A stretch of 42,569 nt of DNA from Rhizobium sp. Q54 (GCA_945871425.1 CAMBVS010000031.1:1-42569), one strand, 5' to 3'; counted from the stretch's first letter, positions 27,361 to 37,782 are shown. Numbers and translations are program-made. The notes: generated by a model not told the origin, from the sequence alone.

Positions 27361-30300
27361 TTACGCCCTGGTCAGGCGCTCGGCCTCGCGGAGATCGACG
27401 GCGACGAGCTGGGAGATGCCGCGCTCGGCCATGGTGACGCCGTAGAGCCGGTCCATGCGCGACATGGTCATCCGGTGGTGGGTGATGACGAGGAAGCGCG
27501 TGCCGGTCGACCTGGCGATGTCCTCGAGCAGCGTGCAGAAGCGGTCGACGTTGGAATCGTCGAGCGCCGCGTCCGCCTCGTCCAGCACGCAGATCGGCGC
27601 CGGGTTGGTGAGAAACACGGCGAAGAGCAGCGACAGCGCCGTCAGTGTCGTCTCGCCGCCGGACATCAGCGACAGCACCTGCAGCTTGGTGCCGGGCGGG
27701 CTCGCCATGATCTCGAGGCCCGCCTCGAGCGGGTCTTCGGAATCGGTGAGCTTGAGGAAGGCGCGGCCGCCGCCGAAGAGGCGGGTGAACAGCTCGCCGA
27801 AATGGGCGTTGACCTTGTCGAAGGAGGTCAGCAGCCGCTCGCGGCCCTCGCGATTGAGCTCGCCGATGCCGTGGCGGAGCCTCGCGATCGCCTGGACCAG
27901 GTCGCCACGCTCATTCTTGAGGCCGGCGATCTGCTCGTCGAGCTCGCGCATCTCCTCCTCGGCCCGCAAGTTCACCGGGCCGATCTGCTCGCGCTCGCGC
28001 ACCAGCCGGTGCTCCTTCTGCAGCAGATCGTCCTCCGGCGCGGGGTTCTCGCCGTCCTCCAGGCCCGCATGCTCCAGCACCTTGTCGGGCTCGCATTCGA
28101 GCTTCTCGCGGATCGCCTGGGCGAGGCGCTGGACCGCGTCCTCGGCCTGGGCGACCGTTCCTTCGGCGCGCACGCGGGCTTCGCGCTTCTCGAACAGATC
28201 GCGCTCGGCCTGCTTCAGATGCCGGTCGGCCTCCGTCAGCGCCGTGTCAGCGGCGACGACCCGGTCGCCCGCCTGACGACGTGCCGCTTCGGCTGACTGG
28301 ATCTGGTCGAGCGCGGTTCGGCGCAGCACCTGCAACTCGGCCGGCCGCGTCGCCAGGCGCTCGAGGTCAGCAGTGACAACCTGAGCCCGCTCCTCCAGAG
28401 CCGCGACGCGCGCCTGCGCGCCGGTGACGCGCTGTTCCCAGGACTGACGCTCCTGGCCGATCTGCTCGAGGCGGCGCCGGCGGGCCTCGATCTCCGAGAC
28501 CACGCGATCGCGCGCGCCGCGCGCCTCGATCAGCTTCGCACGTGCCTCGGCGACCTCGGCCCGGCGCTGCGCCAGGATCTGCCGCAAGGCATCCAGGTCG
28601 CCGAGCTGATCGGCCTCTTCATGCGCCGCCTCCAGAGCGTTCGTGCTCTCGATGCGGTCGACGGCGAGCCGCTGTGCCCGTTCCTCGAGAGCGGAGAGCC
28701 GGGCGGTCACCGCCGCCAGCCGCTGGCGGAGTGCTGCTTCAGCACGACGCGCCTCGTTGACCCGCGCCAGGCTCTGGCGAACGGCCTCGCGTGCATTGCG
28801 ATCGCCGGCGCTCGCCGCTTCGGCAGCGGCCCGGGCGGCGCCGAGCGCCGTCGCTGCCTCCGACCGTTCGGCATCGATGCGGGTACGATCGATCTCCAGC
28901 TCGGCCAGGCGATTGCGCTGCTTCAGGCGGACCGCCGCGGCGGTGGGCGCGCCCATCGCGACAAGGAACCCGTCCCAGCGCCAGAGCCCGCCATCGCGCC
29001 CGGCCAGCCGTTGGCCGGCCTTGAGCTGGGGCAGCAGACGCTCGGCTTCCGCCGCATCGGCGACGACGCCGATCTGGGAGAGGCGCCGGGCAAGCGCCGG
29101 CGGCGCCCGCACATGGGCGGCAAGAGGGGTCACACCGTCCGGCAGGGAAGGCGCCCCATCGAGCGGCGGCAGCGCGGTCCAGCGGACCGGTCCTTCCGCG
29201 GCGATCGGCGCGGTCAGATCGTCGCCGAGCGCCGCACCGAGCGCGGCCTCGTAGCCGGGATCGACCTGAAGCGCATCCACCGCCGGCGGCAGGTCTCCGG
29301 CCGCGCCGGACGCCAGCAATTCGGACAGGGCCGACATCTCCGCCGTGATCCTGGTCAGGCCCGCCTCGATCGCCTGCAGCGCCTCGCGCCGGCGCGTCTC
29401 GTCGGCGACCGCGGCCTGGCGCTGCTCGTCGGCGCGCTCGGCGAAGAGGCGATCGGCCTCGGCCTTCGCTTCAGCTTCCTGAACGGTGTCGAGGGCGAGC
29501 GTGAGCTGGCGCTCGCTTCCCGCCTCTTCCTCGAGCCGCGTCTTCTCGGCCGCGACCTGCTCGATCTCCTGGGCGATGCGGACAAGACGCTGGTCGAGGT
29601 CGCGCGCTTGACGGTCGAGCTGGGATTGACGTGCCTCGTCGGCGGCGAGCTGCTGGCTGCGCTCGGCGACGAAAGCCTCGCCCGCCTCGCTGACGGCGGC
29701 GGCGGCCTGCAGCCGCGCCTCGGTTTCGGCCCGGGCCTCGCCTTCGCCCGCCCGCTCGGCTTCGAGCGCGGAGCGGTGCTGGTCGAGGCGGGTCAGGCTG
29801 GCGCGCGCATCTTCCGCCAGTGCCTGCTCGCGGCCCATGTCTGTGGCGATCTCGGTCCGCCGGCCTTCGGCCTCCTGGCGGGCGTCGGCGACCCGGCGCT
29901 CCTCGGCGGCAACCTCGGCTTCGGCCCGGCGGGCCTGGTCGAGCCGCTGAACCGTCTCCGCCTCGGCGTTGCGCAGCGCCGGCAGGCCGGCGGCGATGTC
30001 GGCCTGGCGGGTCGCCGCCTCGGCGGCGACGCCGGTGAGAGCGCCGACGGCACGATCGGATTCGGCCAGCGCCTGGTCGGCGGCCTGGCGCAGCAGCATC
30101 ACCTTGATCCAGCGCACATGCGCAAGCTGGGCTTCGACCTTGCGGAGCTGCTCGCCGATGTTGCGATAGCGGGTCGCCTGACGGGCCTGGCGCTTCAGGC
30201 CATGAAGCTGACCGTCGAGCGCGATCAGCACATCCTCGAGCCGGGCCAGGTTCTGCTCGGCGGCGCGGAGGCGGAGCTCCGCCTCGTGCCGGCGCGAATG

Positions 30301-30819
30301 CAGACCGGAGATGCCCGCCGCCTCCTCAAGCAGCAGGCGGCGGTCGGCCGGCTTGGCGTTGACCAGCTGGGTAATCCGCCCCTGGCTCACCAGCGCCGTC
30401 GAATGCGCGCCGGTCGCCGCGTCGGCGAAAAGCGTCTGGACGTCGCGGGCGCGGACTTCCTTGCCGTTGACGCGATAGACCGAGCCGTGGCCGCGCTCGA
30501 TCCGCCGGCTGATCTCCAGCTGGTCGGCATCGTTGAACAGCGCCGGCGCCTTCTTCTGCTGGTTGTCGAGCGTCAGCCCGACCTCCGCCAGGTTACGGGT
30601 CGGGCGCGAGGCCGTGCCCTTGAAGATGACGTCGTCCATCTCGTCGCCCCGCATCTGGCGGGCCGAGGTCTCGCCCATCACCCATTTGAGCGCTTCGACG
30701 AGGTTGGACTTGCCGCAGCCGTTCGGGCCGACGACGCCGGTCAAGCCGGGTTCGATCGGCACGTCGGTCTGGTCGACGAAGGACTTGAAGCCGGAAAGCC
30801 GGAGGCTGACGAACTGCAA
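27361..30819 (-). CDS. smc: Chromosome partition protein SMC
   Basis: An ATPase that compacts and separates chromosomes with ScpA and ScpB. It has 1152 residues. The N-terminal head has Walker A GPNGCGKSN (31-39). Two long coiled-coil arms, rich in Ala, Arg, Glu and Gln, surround a hinge at roughly 490-640. The C-terminal head has the signature LSLMSGGETTLTALSLLF and Walker B PICVLDEADAALDD. The length is normal for a full SMC. The minus-strand order DUF721, thioredoxin-fold protein, smc beside a divergent mutY is conserved in alphaproteobacteria. The coiled-coil composition creates large spurious frames on the other strand. Confidence 0.97.
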   Translation of the reverse strand: MQFVSLRLSGFKSFVDQTDVPIEPGLTGVVGPNGCGKSNLVEALKWVMGETSARQMRGDEMDDVIFKGTASRPTRNLAEVGLTLDNQQKKAPALFNDADQLEISRRIERGHGSVYRVNGKEVRARDVQTLFADAATGAHSTALVSQGRITQLVNAKPADRRLLLEEAAGISGLHSRRHEAELRLRAAEQNLARLEDVLIALDGQLHGLKRQARQATRYRNIGEQLRKVEAQLAHVRWIKVMLLRQAADQALAESDRAVGALTGVAAEAATRQADIAAGLPALRNAEAETVQRLDQARRAEAEVAAEERRVADARQEAEGRRTEIATDMGREQALAEDARASLTRLDQHRSALEAERAGEGEARAETEARLQAAAAVSEAGEAFVAERSQQLAADEARQSQLDRQARDLDQRLVRIAQEIEQVAAEKTRLEEEAGSERQLTLALDTVQEAEAKAEADRLFAERADEQRQAAVADETRRREALQAIEAGLTRITAEMSALSELLASGAAGDLPPAVDALQVDPGYEAALGAALGDDLTAPIAAEGPVRWTALPPLDGAPSLPDGVTPLAAHVRAPPALARRLSQIGVVADAAEAERLLPQLKAGQRLAGRDGGLWRWDGFLVAMGAPTAAAVRLKQRNRLAELEIDRTRIDAERSEAATALGAARAAAEAASAGDRNAREAVRQSLARVNEARRAEAALRQRLAAVTARLSALEERAQRLAVDRIESTNALEAAHEEADQLGDLDALRQILAQRRAEVAEARAKLIEARGARDRVVSEIEARRRRLEQIGQERQSWEQRVTGAQARVAALEERAQVVTADLERLATRPAELQVLRRTALDQIQSAEAARRQAGDRVVAADTALTEADRHLKQAERDLFEKREARVRAEGTVAQAEDAVQRLAQAIREKLECEPDKVLEHAGLEDGENPAPEDDLLQKEHRLVREREQIGPVNLRAEEEMRELDEQIAGLKNERGDLVQAIARLRHGIGELNREGRERLLTSFDKVNAHFGELFTRLFGGGRAFLKLTDSEDPLEAGLEIMASPPGTKLQVLSLMSGGETTLTALSLLFAVFLTNPAPICVLDEADAALDDSNVDRFCTLLEDIARSTGTRFLVITHHRMTMSRMDRLYGVTMAERGISQLVAVDLREAERLTRA

Positions 30820-30852
30820 TGAACTAGGCCTTGAACGAGAGACGGGGTGCGA

Positions 30853-31569
30853 TCACGCGCCACCAGGTAGGGTCTTCAGCAGGCTGTCGAACGTCTCGAA
30901 CGGCTCGGCGCCATTGATCTTCTTGCCGCCGATGATGAAAGTCGGCGTTGACGTGACGCTGTGGGCCTTCTCGCTGTCCATGCGACCCTGGACGATCTTA
31001 TCCAGGAGCTTCGTATCCTGGAAACAGGCATCTACGGTCGCCTGGCTCATGCCCGCAAGCTTGCCGATGTTGCCGATCGCGACCAGCGGGTCCTTCGCCC
31101 GGCTCCAGACGTCCTGCTGCTGGAACAGCGTCTCGATCACGGCGAAATAGCGCTCCGGCGGCGCACAGCGGGCCAAGGCCGACGCGCGGAGCGCCAGCCC
31201 GTCGAAGGGAAAGTCGCGGAACACCAGCTTCACCTTGCCCGTGTCGATGTAGCTCGACTTGATCTTCGGCAACGTCTCTTTGTGAAAGCGTGCGCAATGC
31301 GGACAGGTGAGCGAGGCGTACTCGATGATCGTGATCGGCGCGTCGGGTCTTCCGAGAACCCGATCCCCCTCGAGCGGAGGCGTATCAAGTGACGCGGACG
31401 GAGGGGAAGAAGGCGACGACGTCGGCGGAGGCGCCGCGGGAGGCTGCTGAAGCCGAGTGATCTGGGGGGTCTCGACGCTCCGGCCGCGGGTCAACAGGTA
31501 GGCGCCGCCACCGATTGCCAGCACCGCGCCAGTTCCCGCCAACCCAAGGATGACTGTTCGACGATCCAA
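30853..31569 (-). CDS. DsbA-family thioredoxin-fold protein, exported
   Basis: A periplasmic disulfide oxidoreductase candidate of about 238 residues. An N-terminal hydrophobic anchor or signal (about 5-27) is followed by a Pro/Ser linker (about 43-66). The DsbA-like domain has EYASLTCPHCARFHKETLP with CPHC at 89-92 and the cis-proline loop TSTPTFIIGG. TTG at 31569 is my choice because AAGG lies nine bases upstream and the product then starts MDRRTVILGLAG, like an exported protein. A TTG at 31644 would add 25 residues. It sits between DUF721 and smc. The partner that oxidises or reduces it is not visible. Confidence 0.88.
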   Translation of the reverse strand: MDRRTVILGLAGTGAVLAIGGGAYLLTRGRSVETPQITRLQQPPAAPPPTSSPSSPPSASLDTPPLEGDRVLGRPDAPITIIEYASLTCPHCARFHKETLPKIKSSYIDTGKVKLVFRDFPFDGLALRASALARCAPPERYFAVIETLFQQQDVWSRAKDPLVAIGNIGKLAGMSQATVDACFQDTKLLDKIVQGRMDSEKAHSVTSTPTFIIGGKKINGAEPFETFDSLLKTLPGGA

Positions 31570-31652
31570 GGACCCCAACCTTTCAGAAATCGGCGATATC
31601 CGCCGCGGGCCGGCACTATAGGACCCGCCATCCGAGCCGGGCAACCGGCGCG

Positions 31653-32141
31653 TTAAGCCTTTGGCTCCTCTGCCAGAATCGCACGGCCCAGGCGGGCGAG
31701 CGCCTCCTTGAGCCGGTCGTCTCCGATTCTCTCGACGCTGGCGGCAAGGGCGGTCTCGGCGGCGGCACCGAGCGGCTTCGGACGTCGCCGCGGCCTGACC
31801 GGCGGCGCCGGCAGACCCTGCGTCATCTTCAGGCGGGCCACCGCAGCATGGCCGAAATGGGCATTGATGCGCTCGATCACCACCGGCTCGAGGTGCTGGA
31901 GCTCGAGCGCGAAAGCGCCGGCGACCCGCACATGCAGCACGCCGCCGCCCTCGCCCCTAGGCCGGGCGAGCCGCTCCGGCAGCGTGTGGCGGGCCATGGT
32001 CTCGCCGACGATCGAGGGCCAGTCGAGGAGAAGACGGGCCTCGGCGAAGCCGCGCCTGGCGACCGCTCCCTTGGTCGCCGCCGGCAGGGAGGCGCCGACG
32101 GCCCGCATGCCGCCGCGCCGGGGGGCGTCTTCCTGGCTCAT
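31653..32141 (-). CDS. DUF721 (DciA-like) protein
   Basis: A 162-residue basic cytosolic protein. The DUF721 core is LLLDWPSIVGETMARHTLPE (about 38-57) followed by VLHVRVAGAFALELQHLEP. A positively charged, proline-rich stretch (PVRPRRRPKP) and a helical tail come after. DciA, the studied DUF721 member, loads or regulates the replicative helicase DnaB in bacteria without DnaC. Whether this copy does so is an inference. It starts 20 bases from the divergent mutY and is upstream of the thioredoxin-fold gene and smc, the usual arrangement in alphaproteobacteria. Confidence 0.85.
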   Translation of the reverse strand: MSQEDAPRRGGMRAVGASLPAATKGAVARRGFAEARLLLDWPSIVGETMARHTLPERLARPRGEGGGVLHVRVAGAFALELQHLEPVVIERINAHFGHAAVARLKMTQGLPAPPVRPRRRPKPLGAAAETALAASVERIGDDRLKEALARLGRAILAEEPKA

Positions 32142-32146
32142 GGCCC

Positions 32147-32153
32147 TATACTA
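32147..32153. promoter_or_regulatory. Two-way -10-like element between mutY and DUF721
   Basis: The 20-base divergent gap contains TATACTA, which reads TATACT (plus) toward mutY and TAGTAT (minus) toward the DUF721 gene. Starts predicted from it would fall within a few bases of both ATGs, giving nearly leaderless messages. Upstream hexamers on either side are poor, so this is a suggestion. Confidence 0.35.
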
Positions 32154-32161
32154 CCCCGGCG

Positions 32162-33220
32162 ATGGAGCCGACCGTCATCAACCATGCGCTGCTCGCCTGG
32201 TACGATCGCCACCGGCGGGACCTGCCCTGGCGCGCCAAACCCGGCGAGGCCGCCGATCCCTACGGCGTCTGGCTCAGCGAGATCATGCTGCAGCAGACCG
32301 TGGTGAAGACGGCCGTCCCCTACTTCCTCGATTTCCTGAAGCGCTGGCCGACCGTCCGGGACTTGGCATCGGCCGAACTCGACGACGTGCTGCGGGCGTG
32401 GGCCGGGCTCGGCTACTACGCGCGCGCCCGCAACCTCCATGCCTGCGCCCGTACGGTCGCGGGCCGACCCGACAGCGCCTTCCCGAAGGACGAGGACAGC
32501 CTCCTCGAATTGCCGGGGATCGGTCCCTATACCGCCGCCGCCATCGCCGCCATCGCCTTCGACCGTGCGGCCATGCCGGTCGATGGCAACGTCGAACGGG
32601 TGGTGGCGCGGCTCTTCGCCGTCGAGGAACCGATGCCGCGGGCGAAGCGGCGCCTAGCCGAGCTGGCGCGGTCGCTGACGCCGAAACGCCGGGCCGGCGA
32701 TTTCGCCCAAGCGATGATGGATTTAGGCGCGACCGTCTGCACGCCGGCCAAGCCGCGCTGCATCCTCTGCCCGCTGGCCGAGCCCTGCCGGGCGCGGGCC
32801 CGCGGCATCGCCGAGGAGCTCCCGGCGCGGTCGCCGAAGCCCGAGCGGCCGACCCGGCACGGCATCGTCTATTTCGCCACCCGCGCCGAGGGTGCAGTGC
32901 TGTTGAGGAAACGCCCCGAGAGCGGCCTGCTCGGCGGCATGACCGAGCTGCCGACCACCGATTGGCGCGGCGAGGCCTACCCAGTCGACCAGATGATGGC
33001 GCTGGCGCCGGCACCCGCCGCCTGGCGGCGCCTGCCCGGCCTCGTGAGGCATACCTTCACCCATTTCCACCTGGAGCTGACCGTGGCCGCCGCCCGCATC
33101 GCCGAGCCCAGGATGGTTGCCGGCAGCTGGATTCCGATCGAGCGGCTGGGCGAGGAAGCCTTGCCGTCGGTGATGCGGAAGGTCGTCGCCCACGCCTTGA
33201 AGGGGAGCGACCGGCCCTAG
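32162..33220 (+). CDS. mutY: Adenine DNA glycosylase MutY
   Basis: Removes adenine mispaired with 8-oxoguanine. The 352-residue protein has catalytic Glu40 (LSEIMLQQT), a helix-hairpin-helix [17 protein letters not shown] with Asp141 (VDGNVERV), and a 4Fe-4S cluster ligated by Cys193, Cys200, Cys203 and Cys209 in the standard 6-2-5 spacing. The C-terminal NUDIX-like domain (about 232-345) reads 8-oxoguanine ([29 protein letters not shown]). It is divergent from the DUF721 gene, and its stop overlaps the convergent purH stop by four bases. Confidence 0.97.
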   Translation: MEPTVINHALLAWYDRHRRDLPWRAKPGEAADPYGVWLSEIMLQQTVVKTAVPYFLDFLKRWPTVRDLASAELDDVLRAWAGLGYYARARNLHACARTVAGRPDSAFPKDEDSLLELPGIGPYTAAAIAAIAFDRAAMPVDGNVERVVARLFAVEEPMPRAKRRLAELARSLTPKRRAGDFAQAMMDLGATVCTPAKPRCILCPLAEPCRARARGIAEELPARSPKPERPTRHGIVYFATRAEGAVLLRKRPESGLLGGMTELPTTDWRGEAYPVDQMMALAPAPAAWRRLPGLVRHTFTHFHLELTVAAARIAEPRMVAGSWIPIERLGEEALPSVMRKVVAHALKGSDRP

Positions 33221-34800
33221 TGCCTGAAGTGGCGCTTGCCGGTGAAGACCATGGCGAGGTTGCGCTCGTCGGCGGCGGCGATCACCTCCTCGTCGCGCTT
33301 GGAGCCGCCCGGCTGGATCACCGCGGTTGCGCCGGACTCCGCACAAGCGATCAGCCCGTCGGCGAAGGGGAAGAAGGCGTCGGAGGCGACCACCGAGCCG
33401 ATGGCTCGGCTTTTCGCCTCGCCAGCGGCTGCCGCCATCTCCGCCGCCTTGGCCCCGGCGAGGCGGGAGGAATCGACCCGGCTCATCTGCCCGGCGCCGA
33501 CGCCAACGGTGACGCCGTCCTTCGCCAGCACGATGGCGTTCGACTTCACATGCTTGCAGACGGTGAAGGCGAACAGGAGATCGGCCATCTCCTTCGCCGT
33601 CGGCGCCCTCTTGGTCACCACGCGAACCTCGCCGGCGCCGGTGCGGCCGGTGTCGCGGCCCTGGACCAGGAGTCCGCCGGCGAGCGACTTGACCAGCAGC
33701 CCGGGCGCCGCCGGATCGGGAAGACCGCCGGCGAGCAGCAGCCGGAGCTGGGTCTTGCCCTTGAGCGCGGCCAGCGCGGCGGCGTCCGCCTCGGGCGCGA
33801 TCACCACCTCGGCGAAGAGCTTGGCGATCGCCTCCGCGGTCCTGCCGTCGAGCGGCCGGTTGGCGGCGATGATGCCGCCGAAGGCGCTGACCGGATCGGC
33901 AGCGAGCGCCTTGGCATAGGCCTCGGCCAGCGTGTCGGCGACGGCGACGCCGCAGGGATTGGCGTGCTTGACGATGACGATGGCCGGCCGCTGGAACTCG
34001 GCGACCAGCTCGAAGGCCGCGTCGGTGTCGTTGAGATTGTTGTAGGAAAGCTCCTTCCCCTGCACCTGCCTGGCGGTCGCGATGCCCGGGCGCCGCTCGG
34101 CCGTCGCATAAAACGCCGCCTCCTGGTGCGGATTCTCGCCATAGCGCAGCACCTCTACGCGCTTGCCGGCCAACACCAGGCGCTCGGGAAAGGCCTCGCC
34201 GCGCTCGCCCGCCATCCAGGCGGCGATCGCCGCGTCGTACGAAGCGGTCCGCGCGTAGGCCTGGCCCGCGAGCAGGCGGCGGAAGGCAAGCGTGGTCGCA
34301 CCGTCGTTGCCGTCCAGCTCGGCGGTCAGCGCGGCGTATTGCGTGGGGTCGGTCAGGACCACGACCGCGTCGTGGTTCTTGGCGGCCGAACGGATCATCG
34401 CCGGGCCGCCGATGTCGATGTTCTCGATGCAGTCGGCGAAGGGCTTGCCGGCAGCGACGGTCGACTCGAAGGGATAGAGGTTCACCACCAGCACGTCGAT
34501 CGGCGGGATCCTGTGCGCTTCCATCTGCGAGCGATGGCCGGCGAGATCGCGGCGCCCGAGCAGCCCGCCATGGACCTTCGGATGAAGCGTCTTCACCCGG
34601 CCGTCCAGCATCTCGGGCGATCCGGTGTAGTCGGCGACCTCGATCACCTCGAGCCCGGCATCGGCCAAAGCCTTGGCGGTGCCGCCGGTCGACAGCAGCT
34701 CGACCCCGCGAGCGGCAAGCGCCCGCCCGAGATCGACGAGGCCGGACTTGTCGGAAACCGAAAGCAGCGCCCGGACGGGGCGGATGAGGTCGAGGGTCAT
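33217..34800 (-). CDS. purH: Bifunctional AICAR formyltransferase / IMP cyclohydrolase
   Basis: Catalyses the last two steps of IMP synthesis: formylation of AICAR with 10-formyl-tetrahydrofolate, then ring closure. It has 527 residues, the normal size. The N-terminal IMP cyclohydrolase domain has [30 protein letters not shown] and [17 protein letters not shown]. The C-terminal transformylase domain has [14 protein letters not shown] and [14 protein letters not shown] with the catalytic Lys-His. It also has the late block [19 protein letters not shown], and the end is TGKRHFRH. It is not part of a purine operon here. Confidence 0.97.
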   Translation of the reverse strand: MTLDLIRPVRALLSVSDKSGLVDLGRALAARGVELLSTGGTAKALADAGLEVIEVADYTGSPEMLDGRVKTLHPKVHGGLLGRRDLAGHRSQMEAHRIPPIDVLVVNLYPFESTVAAGKPFADCIENIDIGGPAMIRSAAKNHDAVVVLTDPTQYAALTAELDGNDGATTLAFRRLLAGQAYARTASYDAAIAAWMAGERGEAFPERLVLAGKRVEVLRYGENPHQEAAFYATAERRPGIATARQVQGKELSYNNLNDTDAAFELVAEFQRPAIVIVKHANPCGVAVADTLAEAYAKALAADPVSAFGGIIAANRPLDGRTAEAIAKLFAEVVIAPEADAAALAALKGKTQLRLLLAGGLPDPAAPGLLVKSLAGGLLVQGRDTGRTGAGEVRVVTKRAPTAKEMADLLFAFTVCKHVKSNAIVLAKDGVTVGVGAGQMSRVDSSRLAGAKAAEMAAAAGEAKSRAIGSVVASDAFFPFADGLIACAESGATAVIQPGGSKRDEEVIAAADERNLAMVFTGKRHFRH

Positions 34801-34862
34801 GGGGCGTGGCTCCGCGGCGGCTGGCGGACCGCTACCTACCCGCGGCGACCGCCGGGGGCAAG

Positions 34863-35891
34863 TCAGTCCATCATCTTGTTTTCGCGGTAGTAGCGCTCGG
34901 CGCCCGGATGCAGCGGGATCGGCACGCCCTGGAGCGCCGATTCGAGCTGAATGCGCTTTCCCGCCGGCGGCCCGGAATCCAGCGCCGCCCGCGTCGACTT
35001 GTGCCAGAGCGCCCGGGTGAGGCCGAAGACCGTTTCGTCGCTCACCTTGGCCGAGACCACCAGGAGCGCGCCGATGCCGAGGGTCGGCGTCGGCTGGTCG
35101 GCGCCCTTGTAGAGGCCGCCGGGGATGGCGGTCTCGACGAAGAACGACGTGGTCTTGCGCAGCTCCTCGATCTCGGCGCCGGTGATCGGCACGACCCGGA
35201 TCGGCAGGCGCTCGGCCAGCTCGGCGATCTCGGGGCTCGGCGCCAATCCTGCGAGGAAGATCGCGTCAAGCCTGCCCTCGACCATCTGGTCGATCGCCAG
35301 ATCGGTCTTGAGATAGGCCGGCCGCATGTCGGCCTCCTTCAGACCGAACGCCTTGATGATGAGCTGGGCGTCGACCAGCGTGCCCGACCCGGGCTCGCCC
35401 ATGGCGACGCGCTTGCCCTTGAGGTCGGCGACCGAGCCGACATTGGAATCGGCGCGGACCACCAGGTGGATCGAGTCCCGGAACAGGTTGGCGACAGCGC
35501 GGAGATCGCGGATGGCGCCTCCGGGCGTGTATATGCCGGCACCGTAATAGGCCCAGAAGGCGACGTCGGCTTGGACGATGGCGCCGTCGAGCGCGCCTTT
35601 GCCGATCGCCTCGACGTTGCCGACCGAGCCAGCCGTCGACTGGGCGACGGCAATCAGGCCGGGAACACCGCAGCTGCCGCCCTTCTCGCACTCCCGGCTC
35701 CCCGGTGGATTCGAGATGGCGCCGGCGATCAGCTCGCCGATCGGGAAGGAAGTGCCGTTGGAAGGGCCGGTGCCGAGGCGGAAGAATCTCAGGTCCTGGG
35801 CAAGCGCCGCCACGCCCCCGACAAGGGCCGCGAGAATGAGCGCCAACCACCCGGAGGCGTATGCCCCCCGAGCCCTATCCGAACCTGCCAT
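34863..35891 (-). CDS. TAXI-family TRAP transporter binding protein
   Basis: A 342-residue exported solute receptor of the TAXI group, which usually pairs with fused TRAP permeases. An N-terminal hydrophobic signal (about 14-31) is followed by [21 protein letters not shown], the TAXI opening. Then come [38 protein letters not shown] and a C-terminal [11 protein letters not shown] second cysteine pair (RECEKGGSC near 67-75) suggests a disulfide in the periplasm. It trails the DctPQM-type genes by 44 bases on the same strand, so it may be a second receptor for that permease. The ligand is unknown. Confidence 0.9.
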   Translation of the reverse strand: MAGSDRARGAYASGWLALILAALVGGVAALAQDLRFFRLGTGPSNGTSFPIGELIAGAISNPPGSRECEKGGSCGVPGLIAVAQSTAGSVGNVEAIGKGALDGAIVQADVAFWAYYGAGIYTPGGAIRDLRAVANLFRDSIHLVVRADSNVGSVADLKGKRVAMGEPGSGTLVDAQLIIKAFGLKEADMRPAYLKTDLAIDQMVEGRLDAIFLAGLAPSPEIAELAERLPIRVVPITGAEIEELRKTTSFFVETAIPGGLYKGADQPTPTLGIGALLVVSAKVSDETVFGLTRALWHKSTRAALDSGPPAGKRIQLESALQGVPIPLHPGAERYYRENKMMD

Positions 35892-35935
35892 TGCGAATCG
35901 CCTGACGACGGTTTTGCTAATGTTAGCAGATTACG

Positions 35936-37240
35936 TCAGCCGCGCAGCATCCTGTTGGGCAGGAACGTGACGATTTCAGGCCAGACCGTGATCATCGCCA
36001 CGGCGACGACCATCAGCAGGAACAGAGGCAGCGCCGCCCGGCCGATATAGGTGATCTGGTGGCCGGTCATGCCCTGCAGCACGAACAGGTTGAAGCCGAC
36101 CGGGGGCGTGATCTGCGCCATCTCGACCACCAGGACGACGAAGATCCCGAACCAGACGAGGTCGATTCCCGCCGCCTGGATCATCGGCAGGACCACCGCC
36201 ATGGTCAGGACCACCATGGAGATGCCGTCGAGGAAGCAGCCGAGGATGACGTAGAAGACCGTCAGCACGGCGATCAGGGCATAGGGCGAGAGCGCCATCG
36301 AGCTGATCCACTCGGCCAGCTTCCGTGGCAAGCCGGTGTAGCCCATGGCCAGGGTCAGGAACGCCGCCCCGGCCAGGATCAGGGCGATCATGCAGGAAAG
36401 CCGCGTGGCCCCGAGCAGGCTGGCCACGAAGGTCTCGCGCGTCAGCGAGCCCTGGACCAGCGAGAGCAGCAGCGCGCCGACGACACCCATCGCTGCGGCC
36501 TCGGTCGCCGTCGCGATGCCGGAATAGATGGATCCGAGGACCATCACGATGAGGAAGACCGAGGGGATCAGGTGCCGGGAGGCATAGATCTTCTCGAGGA
36601 AACCCGGCACGTTGTCGGGCTTCGGCACCTTGGAGGGATTGACGAGGGCCCAGACCACGACATAGGCCATGAACATGGCCGACAGCATCAGGCCCGGGAT
36701 CACGCCGGCGATGAACAGCTGGGCGATCGACTGGTCGGCGGCGACGCCGTAGACGATCATGATGATCGAGGGCGGGATCAGCAGGCCGAGAGTTCCGGCG
36801 CCAGCCAGCGTGCCGACGATCAGGGACTCGGGGTAGCCGCGCTTGCGCAGCTCCGGAATCGTCATCTTGCCGATGGTCGCGCAGGTGGCGGCCGATGAGC
36901 CGGAGATCGCGGCGAAGATCGTGCAGCCGACGATGTTGGTGTGAAGCAGGCGCCCGGGGAGCCGCTGCATCCAGGGCGACAATCCTAAGAACATGTTCTC
37001 GCTGAGCTTGGTGCGGAACAGGATCTCGCCCATCCAGATGAACATCGGCAGCGAGGTGAGCGTCCAGCTCGACGAGGCCCCCCAGATGGTGGTGACCATG
37101 GCATCGCCGGCCGGGCGCTGGGTGAACAGCTCCATGGCGATCCAGCCCGTGGCCATCAGGCCGAGCCCGATCCAGAGCCCGCTGGCGAGAACCGCCAGCA
37201 GAGCGATGATCAGAAAGATCGAGATGAGGAGTTGTTCCAT
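35936..37240 (-). CDS. dctM: TRAP transporter large permease (DctM type)
   Basis: The membrane subunit that carries the substrate using a sodium or proton gradient. The 434-residue protein has about 12 helices. It has the conserved blocks SGSSAATCATIGKMTIPELRKRGYP, cited as GSSAATCATIGKMTIPELRK (about 137-156), and LIPPSIIMIVYGVAADQSI. It also has AQITPPVGFNLFVLQG near the C-terminus. ATG at 37240 starts five bases after the small-permease stop. The longer frame upstream lies inside that gene and is rejected. The substrate is a carboxylate or sulfonate by family habit, not identified. Confidence 0.94.
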   Translation of the reverse strand: MEQLLISIFLIIALLAVLASGLWIGLGLMATGWIAMELFTQRPAGDAMVTTIWGASSSWTLTSLPMFIWMGEILFRTKLSENMFLGLSPWMQRLPGRLLHTNIVGCTIFAAISGSSAATCATIGKMTIPELRKRGYPESLIVGTLAGAGTLGLLIPPSIIMIVYGVAADQSIAQLFIAGVIPGLMLSAMFMAYVVVWALVNPSKVPKPDNVPGFLEKIYASRHLIPSVFLIVMVLGSIYSGIATATEAAAMGVVGALLLSLVQGSLTRETFVASLLGATRLSCMIALILAGAAFLTLAMGYTGLPRKLAEWISSMALSPYALIAVLTVFYVILGCFLDGISMVVLTMAVVLPMIQAAGIDLVWFGIFVVLVVEMAQITPPVGFNLFVLQGMTGHQITYIGRAALPLFLLMVVAVAMITVWPEIVTFLPNRMLRG

Positions 37241-37245
37241 GCCGC

Positions 37246-37761
37246 CTACTCGATATGCGCCGGCTCGTCGCCGGGCGGCGGCGCTGAGGGATCCTTCCCT
37301 CCGGCGACCTGGATCAGCTCGTCGACCATGGCAACGAAAAGGATGAAGCCGCCGATCGCCATGCCGATCTGCGGGATCCAGAGCGGCGTCCTGTCGTTGC
37401 CGGCGGAGACGTCGTTGAAGGCATAGGACCACCAGACCATCTTCGCCGCATAGGCGGCGAAGGCCCCGGCCAGCACCGCGCCGACGGCGAGGCAGCCGAG
37501 CTCGAACCAGCGCCGGGGCCGGCCGGAGAACTGCTGCAGGATCAGCGTCACTCTGATGTGCTCGCCCTTGCGGAAGGTGTGTGCGAGGGCGAGGAAGGAG
37601 GATGCCGCCATGCAGTAACCGGCGAACGCATCGGTGCCGCGGACGTAGAAGTCGAAGATCCCGCCCGCGATTCCGAGCAGCGTGAAGACCAGGATCAAGA
37701 CAAGGAACAGCCCCGCCGCATAGGCGCAGCCGTCATAGATCCGGTCGAGGACCGGACGCAC
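37246..37761 (-). CDS. dctQ: TRAP transporter small permease (DctQ type)
   Basis: A 171-residue membrane subunit with four helices that stabilises the large permease. It shows the family pattern of a basic segment after helix two (HTFRKGEHIRVTLI) and the DctQ C-terminal stretch TPLWIPQIGMAIGGFILFVAMV. The start is GTG at 37761, 21 bases after the binding-protein stop. The C-terminal tail is acidic and proline-rich (PPPGDEP). The small and large permease genes are separate, as expected with a DctP-type receptor. Confidence 0.92.
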   Translation of the reverse strand: MRPVLDRIYDGCAYAAGLFLVLILVFTLLGIAGGIFDFYVRGTDAFAGYCMAASSFLALAHTFRKGEHIRVTLILQQFSGRPRRWFELGCLAVGAVLAGAFAAYAAKMVWWSYAFNDVSAGNDRTPLWIPQIGMAIGGFILFVAMVDELIQVAGGKDPSAPPPGDEPAHIE

Positions 37762-37782
37762 CGCCAGGGACTCTGACCCGCT

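Noticed and set aside
28621..30822. A 733-codon open frame on the plus strand opposite smc.
   Set aside because: It is the antisense shadow of the coiled-coil coding region in GC-rich DNA. It has low-complexity Ala/Arg/Gly composition and no domain, whereas smc on the other strand is complete.
31708..34890. A 1060-codon open frame on the plus strand.
   Set aside because: It crosses the DUF721, mutY and purH genes out of frame or antisense and has no recognisable domain.
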